From contig CATOKC010000045.1 in the NCBI GenBank assembly GCA_951800675.1, positions 1-23,862 of the forward strand: DNA of 23,862 bases. Reading direction: 5' to 3'. Below are positions 1 to 6,234 of this stretch, one piece after another. Within the stretch, counting starts at the first letter, position 1. The number at the start of each line of letters is the position of its first letter. The translations under genes and the position numbers were made by a program. The notes beneath the pieces are model-generated. The model was not told the origin of the DNA and searched no databases. It was given only the letters and a program-made list of their open reading frames with translations. This DNA comes from an uncultured Oscillibacter sp. GTDB lineage: Bacteria; Bacillota_A; Clostridia; Oscillospirales; Oscillospiraceae.

Positions 1-306
1 CCCCCCCCCGCGGCCCCGCCCCCCCCCCCCGGGCGCGCCGCCCTCCGGGAAGGCTTCCAGGAAGGCCAGATCCTCCTCCGACGCGCCCTCCGGGACGAAG
101 TCGGAGTCGCTGCCCCGGCCATAGGTCAGCAGGTTATAGACCCGCTGAATTAGGACGGTGGTTTTGCCACTGCCCGCCCCCGCCAGGAGGAGGAGGGGCC
201 CCTCGGTGGTCATGGCCGCCTGCCGCTGGGCCTCGTTCAGCCGCCGGAGGTCCCCGGCGATGACCCGCCGCCGGGCGGCGATGTAGCGTTGGTTGAAGTC
301 GTTCAT
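1..306 (-). CDS. UvrD/PcrA-family DNA helicase, N-terminal fragment
   Basis: Start of a superfamily 1 ATP-dependent DNA helicase, the kind that unwinds duplex DNA in repair and replication restart. The visible residues begin [13 protein letters not shown], then a Q-motif-like stretch (LNEAQRQAA) and a clear Walker A motif GAGSGKTT. The rest lies beyond the window edge, so PcrA cannot be told from other UvrD-like paralogues. An in-frame ATG exists 27 bases upstream (331-333), but the likely promoter at 348-376 would leave it only about 8 bases of leader, so the ATG at 304-306 (preceded by GGGTGA) is preferred. Towards the window edge the frame becomes a run of Gly with a few Arg, encoded by long G tracts, which is unlike this family and may be a low-complexity insertion or a sequence error. 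Confidence 0.8.
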   Translation of the reverse strand, partial: MNDFNQRYIAARRRVIAGDLRRLNEAQRQAAMTTEGPLLLLAGAGSGKTTVLIQRVYNLLTYGRGSDSDFVPEGASEEDLAFLEAFPEGGAPGGGGRGRGGG

Positions 307-347
307 AGCGTCACCCGTTTCTATGTCGTTCATATGGTATCCCGTCT

Positions 348-376
348 ATTTTAGGGCAAAATCCCCCCCGGGTCAA
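348..376 (-). promoter_or_regulatory. Sigma-A type promoter of the helicase gene
   Basis: On the minus strand TTGACC and TAAAAT are separated by 17 bases. The -10 lies about 42 bases before the chosen helicase start. It sits directly after the terminator of the upstream gene, so the helicase has its own transcription unit. Confidence 0.6.
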
Positions 377-397
377 GAGCGGGGACGCTCCGGGCCG

Positions 398-429
398 AAA
401 AAACCGGGCGGACCCAGGGGTCCGCCCGG
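398..429 (-). terminator. Rho-independent terminator
   Basis: An 11-bp perfect stem (404-414 with 419-429) is followed, on the minus strand, by six U residues (A-run 398-403). It lies 14 bases beyond the stop of the DUF3795-like membrane protein gene and ends its transcript. Confidence 0.85.
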
Positions 430-442
430 CGCGCGCCTGGCC

Positions 443-1297
443 TCAAGCCTCCGGCGTCTCCGGGGGCCGGTATTCCCGGAATACCTTGGCCGTCCGCCAG
501 AGGCATACCATCTCCAGTACCGCCAAAACCAGCAGCCCGAGACTACAGGCCAAAACCAGCAGCAAGCCCAGAACGGGGATCATCAGTAGCAGCAAAATGG
601 AGGCGGCTATCCCGCACATGTCCCAGACGGTGTACTTCCAGAGCCGCCGCCACTCCTCCGCCAGAGCGCTGTCCACTTCGTCCAGCGCCTGGGCGTGGGC
701 GGAATAGGCGTGGTAATTCCGATAGAGCCCCAGGCCGATGACCCCCAGGCCGATCACGGTCAGGGCCGGGTGCCCCTCCGGGAGGAACTGACCGGGGACA
801 TTCAGGACAACGATGGCAAGCTGGCACAGGGCGGCCGCGCGGTATCCCTGCCGCGCCGGCCCCAGCTTCCAGAAAAAGAACGCGGAGGCCAGGGCGCAGA
901 CAAGAACCAACACCGTCCCCAAGCCGTTCATCCAGGGGAAAACCAGGCCCAGCAGAGCCGCCAGCAGTCCTCCCGCCTCCCGGGGCACCACCAGCCAGAA
1001 CAGCAGCCACAGCCACTTCCCAAGAATGGGGGCCTGCTCCGCCAGGGTTTCCTGCCGGGCCCGCTCCGCCTCCCGGCGGCGAAGCTCCCGGGCGGGAACC
1101 TCGTCCCGTCCAGCCCAGCGGGGGCAGCCGCTCACATGGCCGCAGGTATCGCAGCGCTGGTGCCCCTTCTCCCGGCAGCAGGCGGCGATTTCGCAGGGGC
1201 CGGAGAAACGCCGCCCCATCCCCTCCTCACAGCCGGCGCAGCGCAGCCGTTCCTTCCAAGTACAGGATTCACAGTCTTTTCCGCAATAGCTTTCCAT
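443..1297 (-). CDS. Cys-rich DUF3795-like N-terminus fused to a multi-span membrane protein
   Basis: 284 residues. The first 58 hold eleven Cys (5, 9, 12, 20, 23, 35, 40, 41, 49, 52, 58) arranged as CxxxC, CxxC, GPC and CxxC, ending near REKGHQRCDTC. This resembles the zinc- or cluster-binding pattern of DUF3795 proteins. After a charged linker (about 62-92) come some five to seven hydrophobic segments between 93 and 270, so the protein is probably anchored in the membrane with the Cys region in the cytoplasm. The start follows AAGGAGG at 9 bases, and an extended -10 (TGTTAGAAT) lies upstream near 1322-1329. It is a single-gene unit with its own terminator. The biochemical role is unknown; a metal- or redox-sensing membrane protein is only a guess. 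Confidence 0.8.
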   Translation of the reverse strand: MESYCGKDCESCTWKERLRCAGCEEGMGRRFSGPCEIAACCREKGHQRCDTCGHVSGCPRWAGRDEVPARELRRREAERARQETLAEQAPILGKWLWLLFWLVVPREAGGLLAALLGLVFPWMNGLGTVLVLVCALASAFFFWKLGPARQGYRAAALCQLAIVVLNVPGQFLPEGHPALTVIGLGVIGLGLYRNYHAYSAHAQALDEVDSALAEEWRRLWKYTVWDMCGIAASILLLLMIPVLGLLLVLACSLGLLVLAVLEMVCLWRTAKVFREYRPPETPEA

Positions 1298-1520
1298 AAC
1301 CCGCGTCCTCCTTTTTTCTCCATTCTAACACGGAGCCCGCCGGAATTTCGAGACAAAACGGTTACAGTTTTCCGCGCAGAAGAAGGGGCGCGGGGGAAAC
1401 GTCCTCTCCTTTCGCCGCCCCTGAGTCCAATTCGGGCAGCCTGTCTCTTTATCAGCGCGGAAAAGGGCGGACACACAGGCCCGCTCCTACTCATATTAGG
1501 CCTCGCAAAGCCGGCAAGCG

Positions 1521-1700
1521 TCAAGGCTCTTTTTTCGTTTCCAGCTCGATCTTACCGTGCTTGGCCTCGTAGGCCTCCACGGCGTCCCGGATCAAAATGA
1601 GAATTTGGCTGTTGGCGGAACGACCTTCGTAATTAGACACGACATGGAGTTTATGCAACATTTCATCTTCGATGCGAATAGATAAACTTTTGACTGCCAT
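1521..1700 (-). CDS. Ribbon-helix-helix (Arc/CopG-like) small protein
   Basis: 59 residues starting MAVKSLSIRIEDEMLHKL. The pattern fits a ribbon-helix-helix DNA-binding protein: a short basic beta strand (KSLSIRI, residues 4-10), helix A (about 11-23), a turn with RSANSQ (28-32), and helix B (about 31-46, ILILIRDAVEAYE). Such proteins bind DNA as dimers and are often antitoxins or autorepressors of small operons. A GAGGT ribosome site lies just before the ATG. No toxin gene is seen beside it on the same strand. The gene faces away from the 73-residue gene at 1810, and the AT-rich stretch between them has direct repeats that could be its operator. Function beyond DNA binding is not known. Confidence 0.8.
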   Translation of the reverse strand: MAVKSLSIRIEDEMLHKLHVVSNYEGRSANSQILILIRDAVEAYEAKHGKIELETKKEP

Positions 1701-1741
1701 AAAAACCTCAAAATAAATTTATTGTATATTTACTTTAAGCC

Positions 1742-1791
1742 TATTTTGTGATATTATGCAAAATATAGATGTAAAATATATCTAAAATATA
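1742..1791. promoter_or_regulatory. AT-rich divergent promoter region with three AAAATATA repeats
   Basis: Between the divergent small genes AAAATATA occurs at 1760-1767, 1773-1780 and 1784-1791, starts 13 and 11 bases apart, so on about one face of the helix. A dyad TATTTTG/CAAAATA (1742-1748 and 1759-1765) overlaps the first repeat. Direct repeats at this spacing are the usual target of ribbon-helix-helix repressors. Exact -35 and -10 elements could not be fixed. Confidence 0.45.
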
Positions 1792-1809
1792 TCCAAACCG
1801 GAGGTTGCT

Positions 1810-2031
1810 ATGCCAAACTACCAAAAAATGTATGCTATCGCCTTCAACGCCATTTCCGACGCGCTGGGAGAACTGGACAACCTGAACATCGGCATGGCAA
1901 AGGATTATCTCAAAAAAGCCCAAATCCAAACGGAAGAGCTTTACATCTCCCAGGGTGAAGAGGAGTCCGGCGGCTCCGACGGTTCCGGAAACTCCGGAGG
2001 CTCCGGGAATCCCGAAGCCTCCGCGGAATAG
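1810..2031 (+). CDS. Small hypothetical protein with Gly/Ser tail
   Basis: 73 residues. The first 50 or so (MPNYQKMYAIAFNAISDALG onward) look like a compact two-helix fold: an amphipathic helix, DNLNIG, then a second helix ending EELYIS. The last 20 are a disordered tail of Ser, Gly, Asp and Asn. GGAGG lies 5 bases before the ATG. There is no signal peptide or membrane segment, so it should be cytoplasmic. It is transcribed away from the ribbon-helix-helix gene and may be its regulatory target. The family resembles small uncharacterised proteins of clostridia, sometimes carried by mobile elements; no function can be assigned. Confidence 0.7.
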   Translation: MPNYQKMYAIAFNAISDALGELDNLNIGMAKDYLKKAQIQTEELYISQGEEESGGSDGSGNSGGSGNPEASAE

Positions 2032-2032
2032 C

Positions 2033-2060
2033 CCCGCTTCGGCACGCTTTCGGAAGCGGG
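2033..2060 (+). terminator. Hairpin after the small hypothetical gene
   Basis: An 8-bp stem CCCGCTTC/GAAGCGGG (2033-2040 with 2053-2060) starts two bases after the stop. There is no T-run, so it may only protect the 3' end or pause polymerase. Confidence 0.3.
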
Positions 2061-2145
2061 CGGCGGGGGCTGGCGTCCATTTTCCCGCTTGACTGTTACA
2101 TAGCGCGCCTCTCGCCAAAAATTGACAGCTTACGAGGATTTTCCC

Positions 2146-2193
2146 AGAAGGCCGCCGCCCGGCATAAGCCGGACAGCGGCCTTCTCTCTTGTT
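2146..2193. terminator. Terminator hairpin between convergent genes
   Basis: The outer stem AGAAGGCCGC/GCGGCCTTCT (2146-2155 with 2176-2185) encloses an inner stem CCGGC-ATAA-GCCGG (2159-2172). TCTCTTGTT follows on the plus strand. It lies between the 1810 gene (plus) and the end of rqcH (minus), and could stop transcripts from both sides, better from the left. Confidence 0.55.
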
Positions 2194-2208
2194 AAAAACG
2201 CGGGATTT

Positions 2209-3948
2209 TCATTTCCCCCGCAGCCGCTTCACGGCGGCCTCCTCCGGCGTGACGTTCACCGTGCGGCAGGTCGTGTAAATCACCATGCCCGGCCGGGCTC
2301 CGGCGGGCTTTTTCACGTTCCGGACCTCCGTGTAGTCCACCGGGACGTTCCCGCTCTCCCGGGCCTGGGAGAACCAGGCGGCAACCATGGCCGCCTCGGC
2401 AATATCCTCCTCCGACGGGGCCCGTCCGGCGCGGCGGAGGATGACGTGGGAGCCGTGAATCTTCTGGGTGTGGAGCCAGAGGTCCCGGCGGTCCGCGTCC
2501 TTCAAGGTCAGCTTGTCGTTCTGGCGGTTGTTCCGGCCCACCAGCACCCGGAGGCCCGAGGAGGTGTAAAACTCCCAGGGGGCGGCGGGGCGGGATTTTT
2601 CCTTTTTGCCCCCGCCTTGCTTCTTGAGGAAGCCCGCCTCCCGGAGCTCGGCGCGGATGTCCAGGAAATCCTGCTCCGTCTCCGCCTGGGCGATTTCCGC
2701 CAGGACGCTTTCCAGGTACTCCAAATCCCGCCGGGCCAGGTCCATCTGCTCCCGGAGGTACTTTTCCGCTGTCTTGGCCTTGGCGTAGCGCTTGTAGTAC
2801 TTGGCGGCGTTCTGCTGGGGGGTCAGCAGGGGGTCCAGGGGGATAGACGCCGGGGCGCCCGCCTCGTAGTAGTTCTCGCACTCCAGCCGGGCCTGGCCCC
2901 GCTCCATCCGGTAGAGGTTGGCGGTGATCAGGTCCCCCTGGACGCGGAGCTTGTCCCGGTTCTGAGTCTCGGCGTACTCCTTTTCCTGAAGGGCCAGCTT
3001 CCGCCGGAGGCGGTCCCGGGCCGTCGAGGCCGCCCGGAGGAGGTCCGCCCCCCGCTGGCGGGCCCGCTCCTGTTTTTCCCGGGCCTCATAGAAGGCGTCC
3101 AGCAGGGCGGAAAAGCTGGGATAGGCCACACACTCCGCCGCCCCGCCGTACTGGCCCACGGGCACGCAGGCGAAGTCCAGGGGCTTGCCGTCCCGGAGGA
3201 GGCAGACGGGGGTAAAGCGCTCCTCCCGGACCCGGTTCTGGAAGCCCTCCAAAGCCCGCCACAGAGGGCCGGGGCCCTCCGTTTGGAAGACCCGGGCGTC
3301 CACATCCCCCGCGGCCTGGAAGGCGAGCTCCCGGGCCATGAGGGGAGAGAGGCCGAAGTACTGGTCCAGCAGGAACGCGTCCAGGGTCTTCTCCGCCGCC
3401 GCGGCGGCGAAGCGGGCGGCAAAGCCCTCCTCCGTCTCCTCCAGGAAGGGAAGCCGCCCCGTGGAGGCGGGGGGCTGGTAGAAAAGGCCCGGCAGGACCT
3501 GCCGCGCGGCGGACATGTCCGCGTCCACCCGGCGGAGGCTGTCGATTACCCGGCCCTCCCCGTCCAGCAGGATCAGGTTGGACCTGCGGCCCATGGCCTC
3601 CAGCACCAGCGTCCGCCTGCCCGCCCGGCCCAGCTCGTCGGAGGCGTCGAACTCAATTTTCACCAGCCGCTCCAGGGGAGGCTGGGTCAGGCCCGCCACC
3701 CGGGCCCCGGAGAGGTGCTTGCGGAGGAGCATGCAGAACATGGGGGGCTCCGCCGGGTTGTCCCGGAGAATCTCCGTCAATTGCAGGCGGGGGGCGCCCG
3801 CCCCGGCGTTCAGCAGCAGGCGCTTTCCCCGGAAAAGGAGGACCACCTGGTCCCGGGCGGGCTGGTGCACCTTGTCCACCCGGAGGCCCAGAAGCTGGGG
3901 GCGCAGCTCCCCCGCGACGGCCTGTAAGCAAATCGCGTCAATCGCCAT
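2209..3948 (-). CDS. rqcH: RqcH, ribosome-associated quality control (NFACT family)
   Basis: 579 residues, a usual length for the bacterial homologue of Rqc2/NEMF, formerly annotated as fibronectin-binding protein A. RqcH binds the obstructed 50S subunit and brings tRNA-Ala to add alanine tails to stalled nascent chains. Seen here: the NFACT-N domain from residue 1 (MAIDAICLQAVAGEL, then LLNAG, PPMFCMLLRKHL and RRSNLILLD), a long charged coiled-coil region (about 280-420), and the C-terminal NFACT-R/DUF814 domain with GLRVLVGRNNRQNDKL, DLWLHTQ and HGSHVILR. Its start overlaps the end of mrnC by 11 bases, so the two are translationally coupled. It is the last gene of the rsmA-mrnC-rqcH operon, which joins rRNA maturation to ribosome rescue. 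Confidence 0.95.
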   Translation of the reverse strand: MAIDAICLQAVAGELRPQLLGLRVDKVHQPARDQVVLLFRGKRLLLNAGAGAPRLQLTEILRDNPAEPPMFCMLLRKHLSGARVAGLTQPPLERLVKIEFDASDELGRAGRRTLVLEAMGRRSNLILLDGEGRVIDSLRRVDADMSAARQVLPGLFYQPPASTGRLPFLEETEEGFAARFAAAAAEKTLDAFLLDQYFGLSPLMARELAFQAAGDVDARVFQTEGPGPLWRALEGFQNRVREERFTPVCLLRDGKPLDFACVPVGQYGGAAECVAYPSFSALLDAFYEAREKQERARQRGADLLRAASTARDRLRRKLALQEKEYAETQNRDKLRVQGDLITANLYRMERGQARLECENYYEAGAPASIPLDPLLTPQQNAAKYYKRYAKAKTAEKYLREQMDLARRDLEYLESVLAEIAQAETEQDFLDIRAELREAGFLKKQGGGKKEKSRPAAPWEFYTSSGLRVLVGRNNRQNDKLTLKDADRRDLWLHTQKIHGSHVILRRAGRAPSEEDIAEAAMVAAWFSQARESGNVPVDYTEVRNVKKPAGARPGMVIYTTCRTVNVTPEEAAVKRLRGK

Positions 3949-4354
3949 GGGCTTCCTCCTCCATCATGATGCAAAAGAGCTGGTTGATCCGCTCCGTCTT
4001 TCCCTGGAGATAGAGCCAGCCCAGCAGGGCCTCCAGGGCTGTGGCCTCGCCGTACTGGGCCCGGCTGGCGTGGTGGGGGACGGTGTGGACCTGGGCGTTC
4101 CGCCCCCGGCGGAAGACGGCCGTTTCCTCCTCCGTCAGCAGGGGCTTGATTTTCTCCGCCTTCTCCGCCTGGGACTCGGCGCAGACCAGGCGGACAGCGG
4201 AGCGGTGCATCCCCCTTCCCGTGGCCCCGCCGTGGGCGCAGAGCCAGGCGCGGACCAGCAGCTCAAACACCGCGTCCCCCATGTGGGCCAGGCCGATGGA
4301 GCTGATTTCCAGAAGGCGGTCCCGGCTCAGCTCCGGGTGAAAGTAGTTTTCCAT
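3938..4354 (-). CDS. mrnC: Mini-ribonuclease III
   Basis: 138 residues, the normal size of this RNase III relative that has the catalytic domain but no double-stranded RNA-binding domain. In Bacillus it cuts precursor 23S rRNA at both ends. The catalytic signature LAHMGDAVFE (about 22-31) and the second acidic motif TALEALLGWLYL (about 105-116) are present, as is GRNAQVHT. AAGGAG lies 6 bases before the ATG. The gene follows the small membrane protein gene by 35 bases and overlaps rqcH. Confidence 0.93.
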   Translation of the reverse strand: MENYFHPELSRDRLLEISSIGLAHMGDAVFELLVRAWLCAHGGATGRGMHRSAVRLVCAESQAEKAEKIKPLLTEEETAVFRRGRNAQVHTVPHHASRAQYGEATALEALLGWLYLQGKTERINQLFCIMMEEEAHGD

Positions 4355-4389
4355 AGTACGCTCCTTATTTTAAGTCCCGGCGCCGCCGG

Positions 4390-4563
4390 TCAATACCGCA
4401 GGATGTAATAAATAACGTACAGCCAGCTCATGAGGCCGTGAATGACGGCCCAACCCACAGAATGCCAGTTGGTATAGCTGATAACCATTGCCAGGGCGCT
4501 TCCAAACGTAATGCCCGTTTTCACGGACTTTTCCACAATCTCAATCTTGTTGTTTTCTTGCAT
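4390..4563 (-). CDS. Small single- or two-span membrane protein
   Basis: 57 residues, MQENNKIEIVEKSVKTG and then two hydrophobic stretches (about 18-31 and 36-54) broken by NWHSVGW. It ends IYYILRY. The start chosen has GGAG 10 bases upstream. A second in-frame ATG at 4582-4584 overlaps the rsmA stop as TGATG and would add MERSVEA; either start couples it to rsmA translation. There is no signal peptide cleavage site. Similar short proteins are found in related gut clostridia, but I know of no function. Its place between rsmA and mrnC suggests co-expression with rRNA maturation factors rather than a shared reaction. Confidence 0.75.
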   Translation of the reverse strand: MQENNKIEIVEKSVKTGITFGSALAMVISYTNWHSVGWAVIHGLMSWLYVIYYILRY

Positions 4564-4583
4564 GGCTTCAACGCTCCGTTCCA

Positions 4584-5435
4584 TCAGTTTTGCAGGGCCG
4601 CCGCCAGCCGGGCGAAGTCCTCCAGGGTCAGCTTCTCCCCCCGGACGGCGGGGGGGAGGCCGCAGGTTTCCATGGCCGCCTGCACCCGCTCCTTTCCCCA
4701 TTCCGGCAGGGCGGCGGAAAGGCTGTTCACCAGGGTCTTTCGCCGGAGGAGGAAGGCCCCCCGGACCACCCGGAAGAAAAACGCCTCGTCCTCCGCCTCC
4801 ACGGCGGGCCGCTCCCGCCGGACGCAGCGGAGGACGGCGGAATCCACCTTGGGGGCGGGGAAGAACTTGGCCGCGGGCACGTCGAAAAGGACCTCCGTCT
4901 CCATATGGTATTGGAGCCACAGGGTAAAGGCCCCGCCGCCGGAAGATCCCTGCGCCGCCGCCAGGCGGCGGGCCACCTCCTTTTGGAGGAGGACGGTAAC
5001 GCTCTCAAAGCAGGGGGTCTCCACCAGCTTCGTCAGCACCGGGGTGGTGATGTTGTAGGGGAGGTTCGCGCAGACCAGGGGCCGCAGGCCCCGAAATTTC
5101 TCCGCCGCCAGGGCGGCGAGGTCCAGCTTCAGCGCGTCCCCGGGGACGATTTCAACATTTGGGTAGGGGGCCATGGTCTCCGCCAGCACGGGGAGGAGCT
5201 TTTGGTCCAGCTCGATGGAAACTACCCTCCCGGCCCGCTCCGCCAGCTCCGCCGTCAGGCACCCTACGCCCGGCCCGATTTCCAGCACGCCGCAGGTCCC
5301 GTCCGCCTGGGAGGCGGCGGATATTGCCGCCGGGACGGCGGGGTCGATGAGAAAATTCTGTCCCATGGACTTGGAGAAATGGAAGCCGTGCCGCCCCAGA
5401 AGGGCGCGAAGGTCTTCCCGGCCGCAGAGATTCAT
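4584..5435 (-). CDS. rsmA: 16S rRNA (adenine1518/1519-N6) dimethyltransferase RsmA (KsgA)
   Basis: 283 residues. RsmA dimethylates two adjacent adenines in the 3' hairpin of 16S rRNA late in 30S assembly; its loss gives kasugamycin resistance. Visible motifs: FSKSMGQNFLID near the N-terminus, the SAM-binding VLEIGPGVGCLT, the acidic end of strand 2 (VSIELD), and the catalytic NLPYNITTP. The C-terminal helical domain has the usual FPAPKVDSAV and RRKTLVNSL. The frame stays open 10 codons upstream, but the ATG at 5433-5435 is best because AAGGCGG lies 7 bases before it. It is the first gene of the operon. Confidence 0.95.
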   Translation of the reverse strand: MNLCGREDLRALLGRHGFHFSKSMGQNFLIDPAVPAAISAASQADGTCGVLEIGPGVGCLTAELAERAGRVVSIELDQKLLPVLAETMAPYPNVEIVPGDALKLDLAALAAEKFRGLRPLVCANLPYNITTPVLTKLVETPCFESVTVLLQKEVARRLAAAQGSSGGGAFTLWLQYHMETEVLFDVPAAKFFPAPKVDSAVLRCVRRERPAVEAEDEAFFFRVVRGAFLLRRKTLVNSLSAALPEWGKERVQAAMETCGLPPAVRGEKLTLEDFARLAAALQN

Positions 5436-5469
5436 GGCTTGTCCGCCTTTCGGTTTGAGTTTCAAGGGC

Positions 5470-5498
5470 AGTATATCAGAAAACCGGCCGGGAGGAAA
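5470..5498 (-). promoter_or_regulatory. Possible rsmA promoter
   Basis: On the minus strand a good -10 (TATACT, 5470-5475) lies about 35 bases before the rsmA start. The -35 at 17 bases spacing is only TTTCCT, so the match is partial. Confidence 0.4.
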
Positions 5499-5517
5499 GG
5501 GGAAAACTGCACAGGAC

Positions 5518-5545
5518 TTGCAATTCCTGGAGAATTTGATATACT
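5518..5545 (+). promoter_or_regulatory. Promoter of the acetyltransferase gene
   Basis: TTGCAA and TATACT with a 16-base spacer, 26 bases before the start codon. It diverges from the rsmA promoter. Confidence 0.6.
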
Positions 5546-5571
5546 ATTTCCATCAGAAAGGAGGGCCCTCC

Positions 5572-6192
5572 ATGACCCACATCGTCGACCGGGCCGCGTG
5601 GCCCCGGCGGGAGCTGTTTGACTTCTTCTCCCCCATGTCCCAGCCCTTTTTCTCCGTCACCTTCCGCCAGGACGTCACCCGGCTGTACCAGTTCACCAAG
5701 GAAAACCGCCTCTCCTTCTACCACTCCCTGGTTTACCTCTGCGCCCGGGCCGTCAACGGCGTGGAGGCGTTCCGCTACGCCCTCCGGGGGGAGGACCTGG
5801 TCCTCTTTGACCGGAGAAATCCCAGCTTCACGGATCTGAAGCCCGGGGCGGAGCGGTTCCACATCGTCACCCTGCCCATGGAGGAGGATCTCCAAACCTT
5901 CTGCGCCGCCGCCAGGGCGAAAAGCGCCGCCCAGACCACCTTCCTGGACCAGGAGGACAGCCTGGATTTGATTTACTTCACCTGCCTTCCCTGGGTGGAG
6001 CTGACGGCCCTGACCAACGAGCGGAACTTCGACCCGGACGACGCCGTGCCCCGGATCGCCTGGGGGAAATACGCCCAGGAGGGGGAGCGGAAGGTGCTCC
6101 ACATCTCCCTGGAGCTGAACCACCGCTTTGTGGACGGCCTCCATGTGGGCCGGTTCCACCAGGAATTGACCAAGCTCATCGAGGCGCTGTAA
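5572..6192 (+). CDS. Chloramphenicol acetyltransferase-like acyltransferase
   Basis: 206 residues, close to the 210-220 of CAT trimers. Family features in order: DRAAWPRRELFDFF near the start, the mid-protein LPWVELTALTN, which corresponds to PWxxFTSxN of CATs, and the C-terminal active site NHRFVDGLHVGRFH. In CATs the catalytic base is the second His of HHxVxDG; that His and the structural Asp are kept, while the first His is Asn here. AAGGAGG lies 7 bases before the ATG. It stands alone between its own promoter and a strong terminator. It may acetylate chloramphenicol or another small acceptor. Distant chromosomal CAT-like genes are common in this group, so resistance should not be assumed. 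Confidence 0.85.
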   Translation: MTHIVDRAAWPRRELFDFFSPMSQPFFSVTFRQDVTRLYQFTKENRLSFYHSLVYLCARAVNGVEAFRYALRGEDLVLFDRRNPSFTDLKPGAERFHIVTLPMEEDLQTFCAAARAKSAAQTTFLDQEDSLDLIYFTCLPWVELTALTNERNFDPDDAVPRIAWGKYAQEGERKVLHISLELNHRFVDGLHVGRFHQELTKLIEAL

Positions 6193-6230
6193 AAGAAGGG
6201 CCGGGAACGGATGTTCCCGGTCCTTCTTTT
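6191..6230. terminator. Strong bidirectional terminator
   Basis: A near-perfect 40-base hairpin: AAAAGAAGG/CCTTCTTTT outside, CCGGGAAC/GTTCCCGG inside, loop GGAT. T-runs occur on both strands, so it ends the acetyltransferase transcript and the sigma/anti-sigma transcript. Confidence 0.9.
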
Positions 6231-6234
6231 GTCC

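Noticed and set aside
1132..1524. Minus-strand open frame of 130 codons
   Set aside because: It overlaps the start of the DUF3795-like gene and has shadow-like composition; no ribosome site.
2122..3927. Long plus-strand open frame opposite rqcH, and similar frames at 6211-8181, 13281-14900 (plus), 15287-17329 and 19769-22009 (minus)
   Set aside because: They are antisense to clear genes, rich in Gly, Arg, Pro, Val and His, and arise from GC-rich third codon positions. None has family motifs or a ribosome site.
5572..6192. Calling a confirmed chloramphenicol resistance gene
   Set aside because: The fold and active site fit, but the first His of the HHxxxDG motif is Asn and chromosomal CAT-like proteins often have other or unknown substrates.
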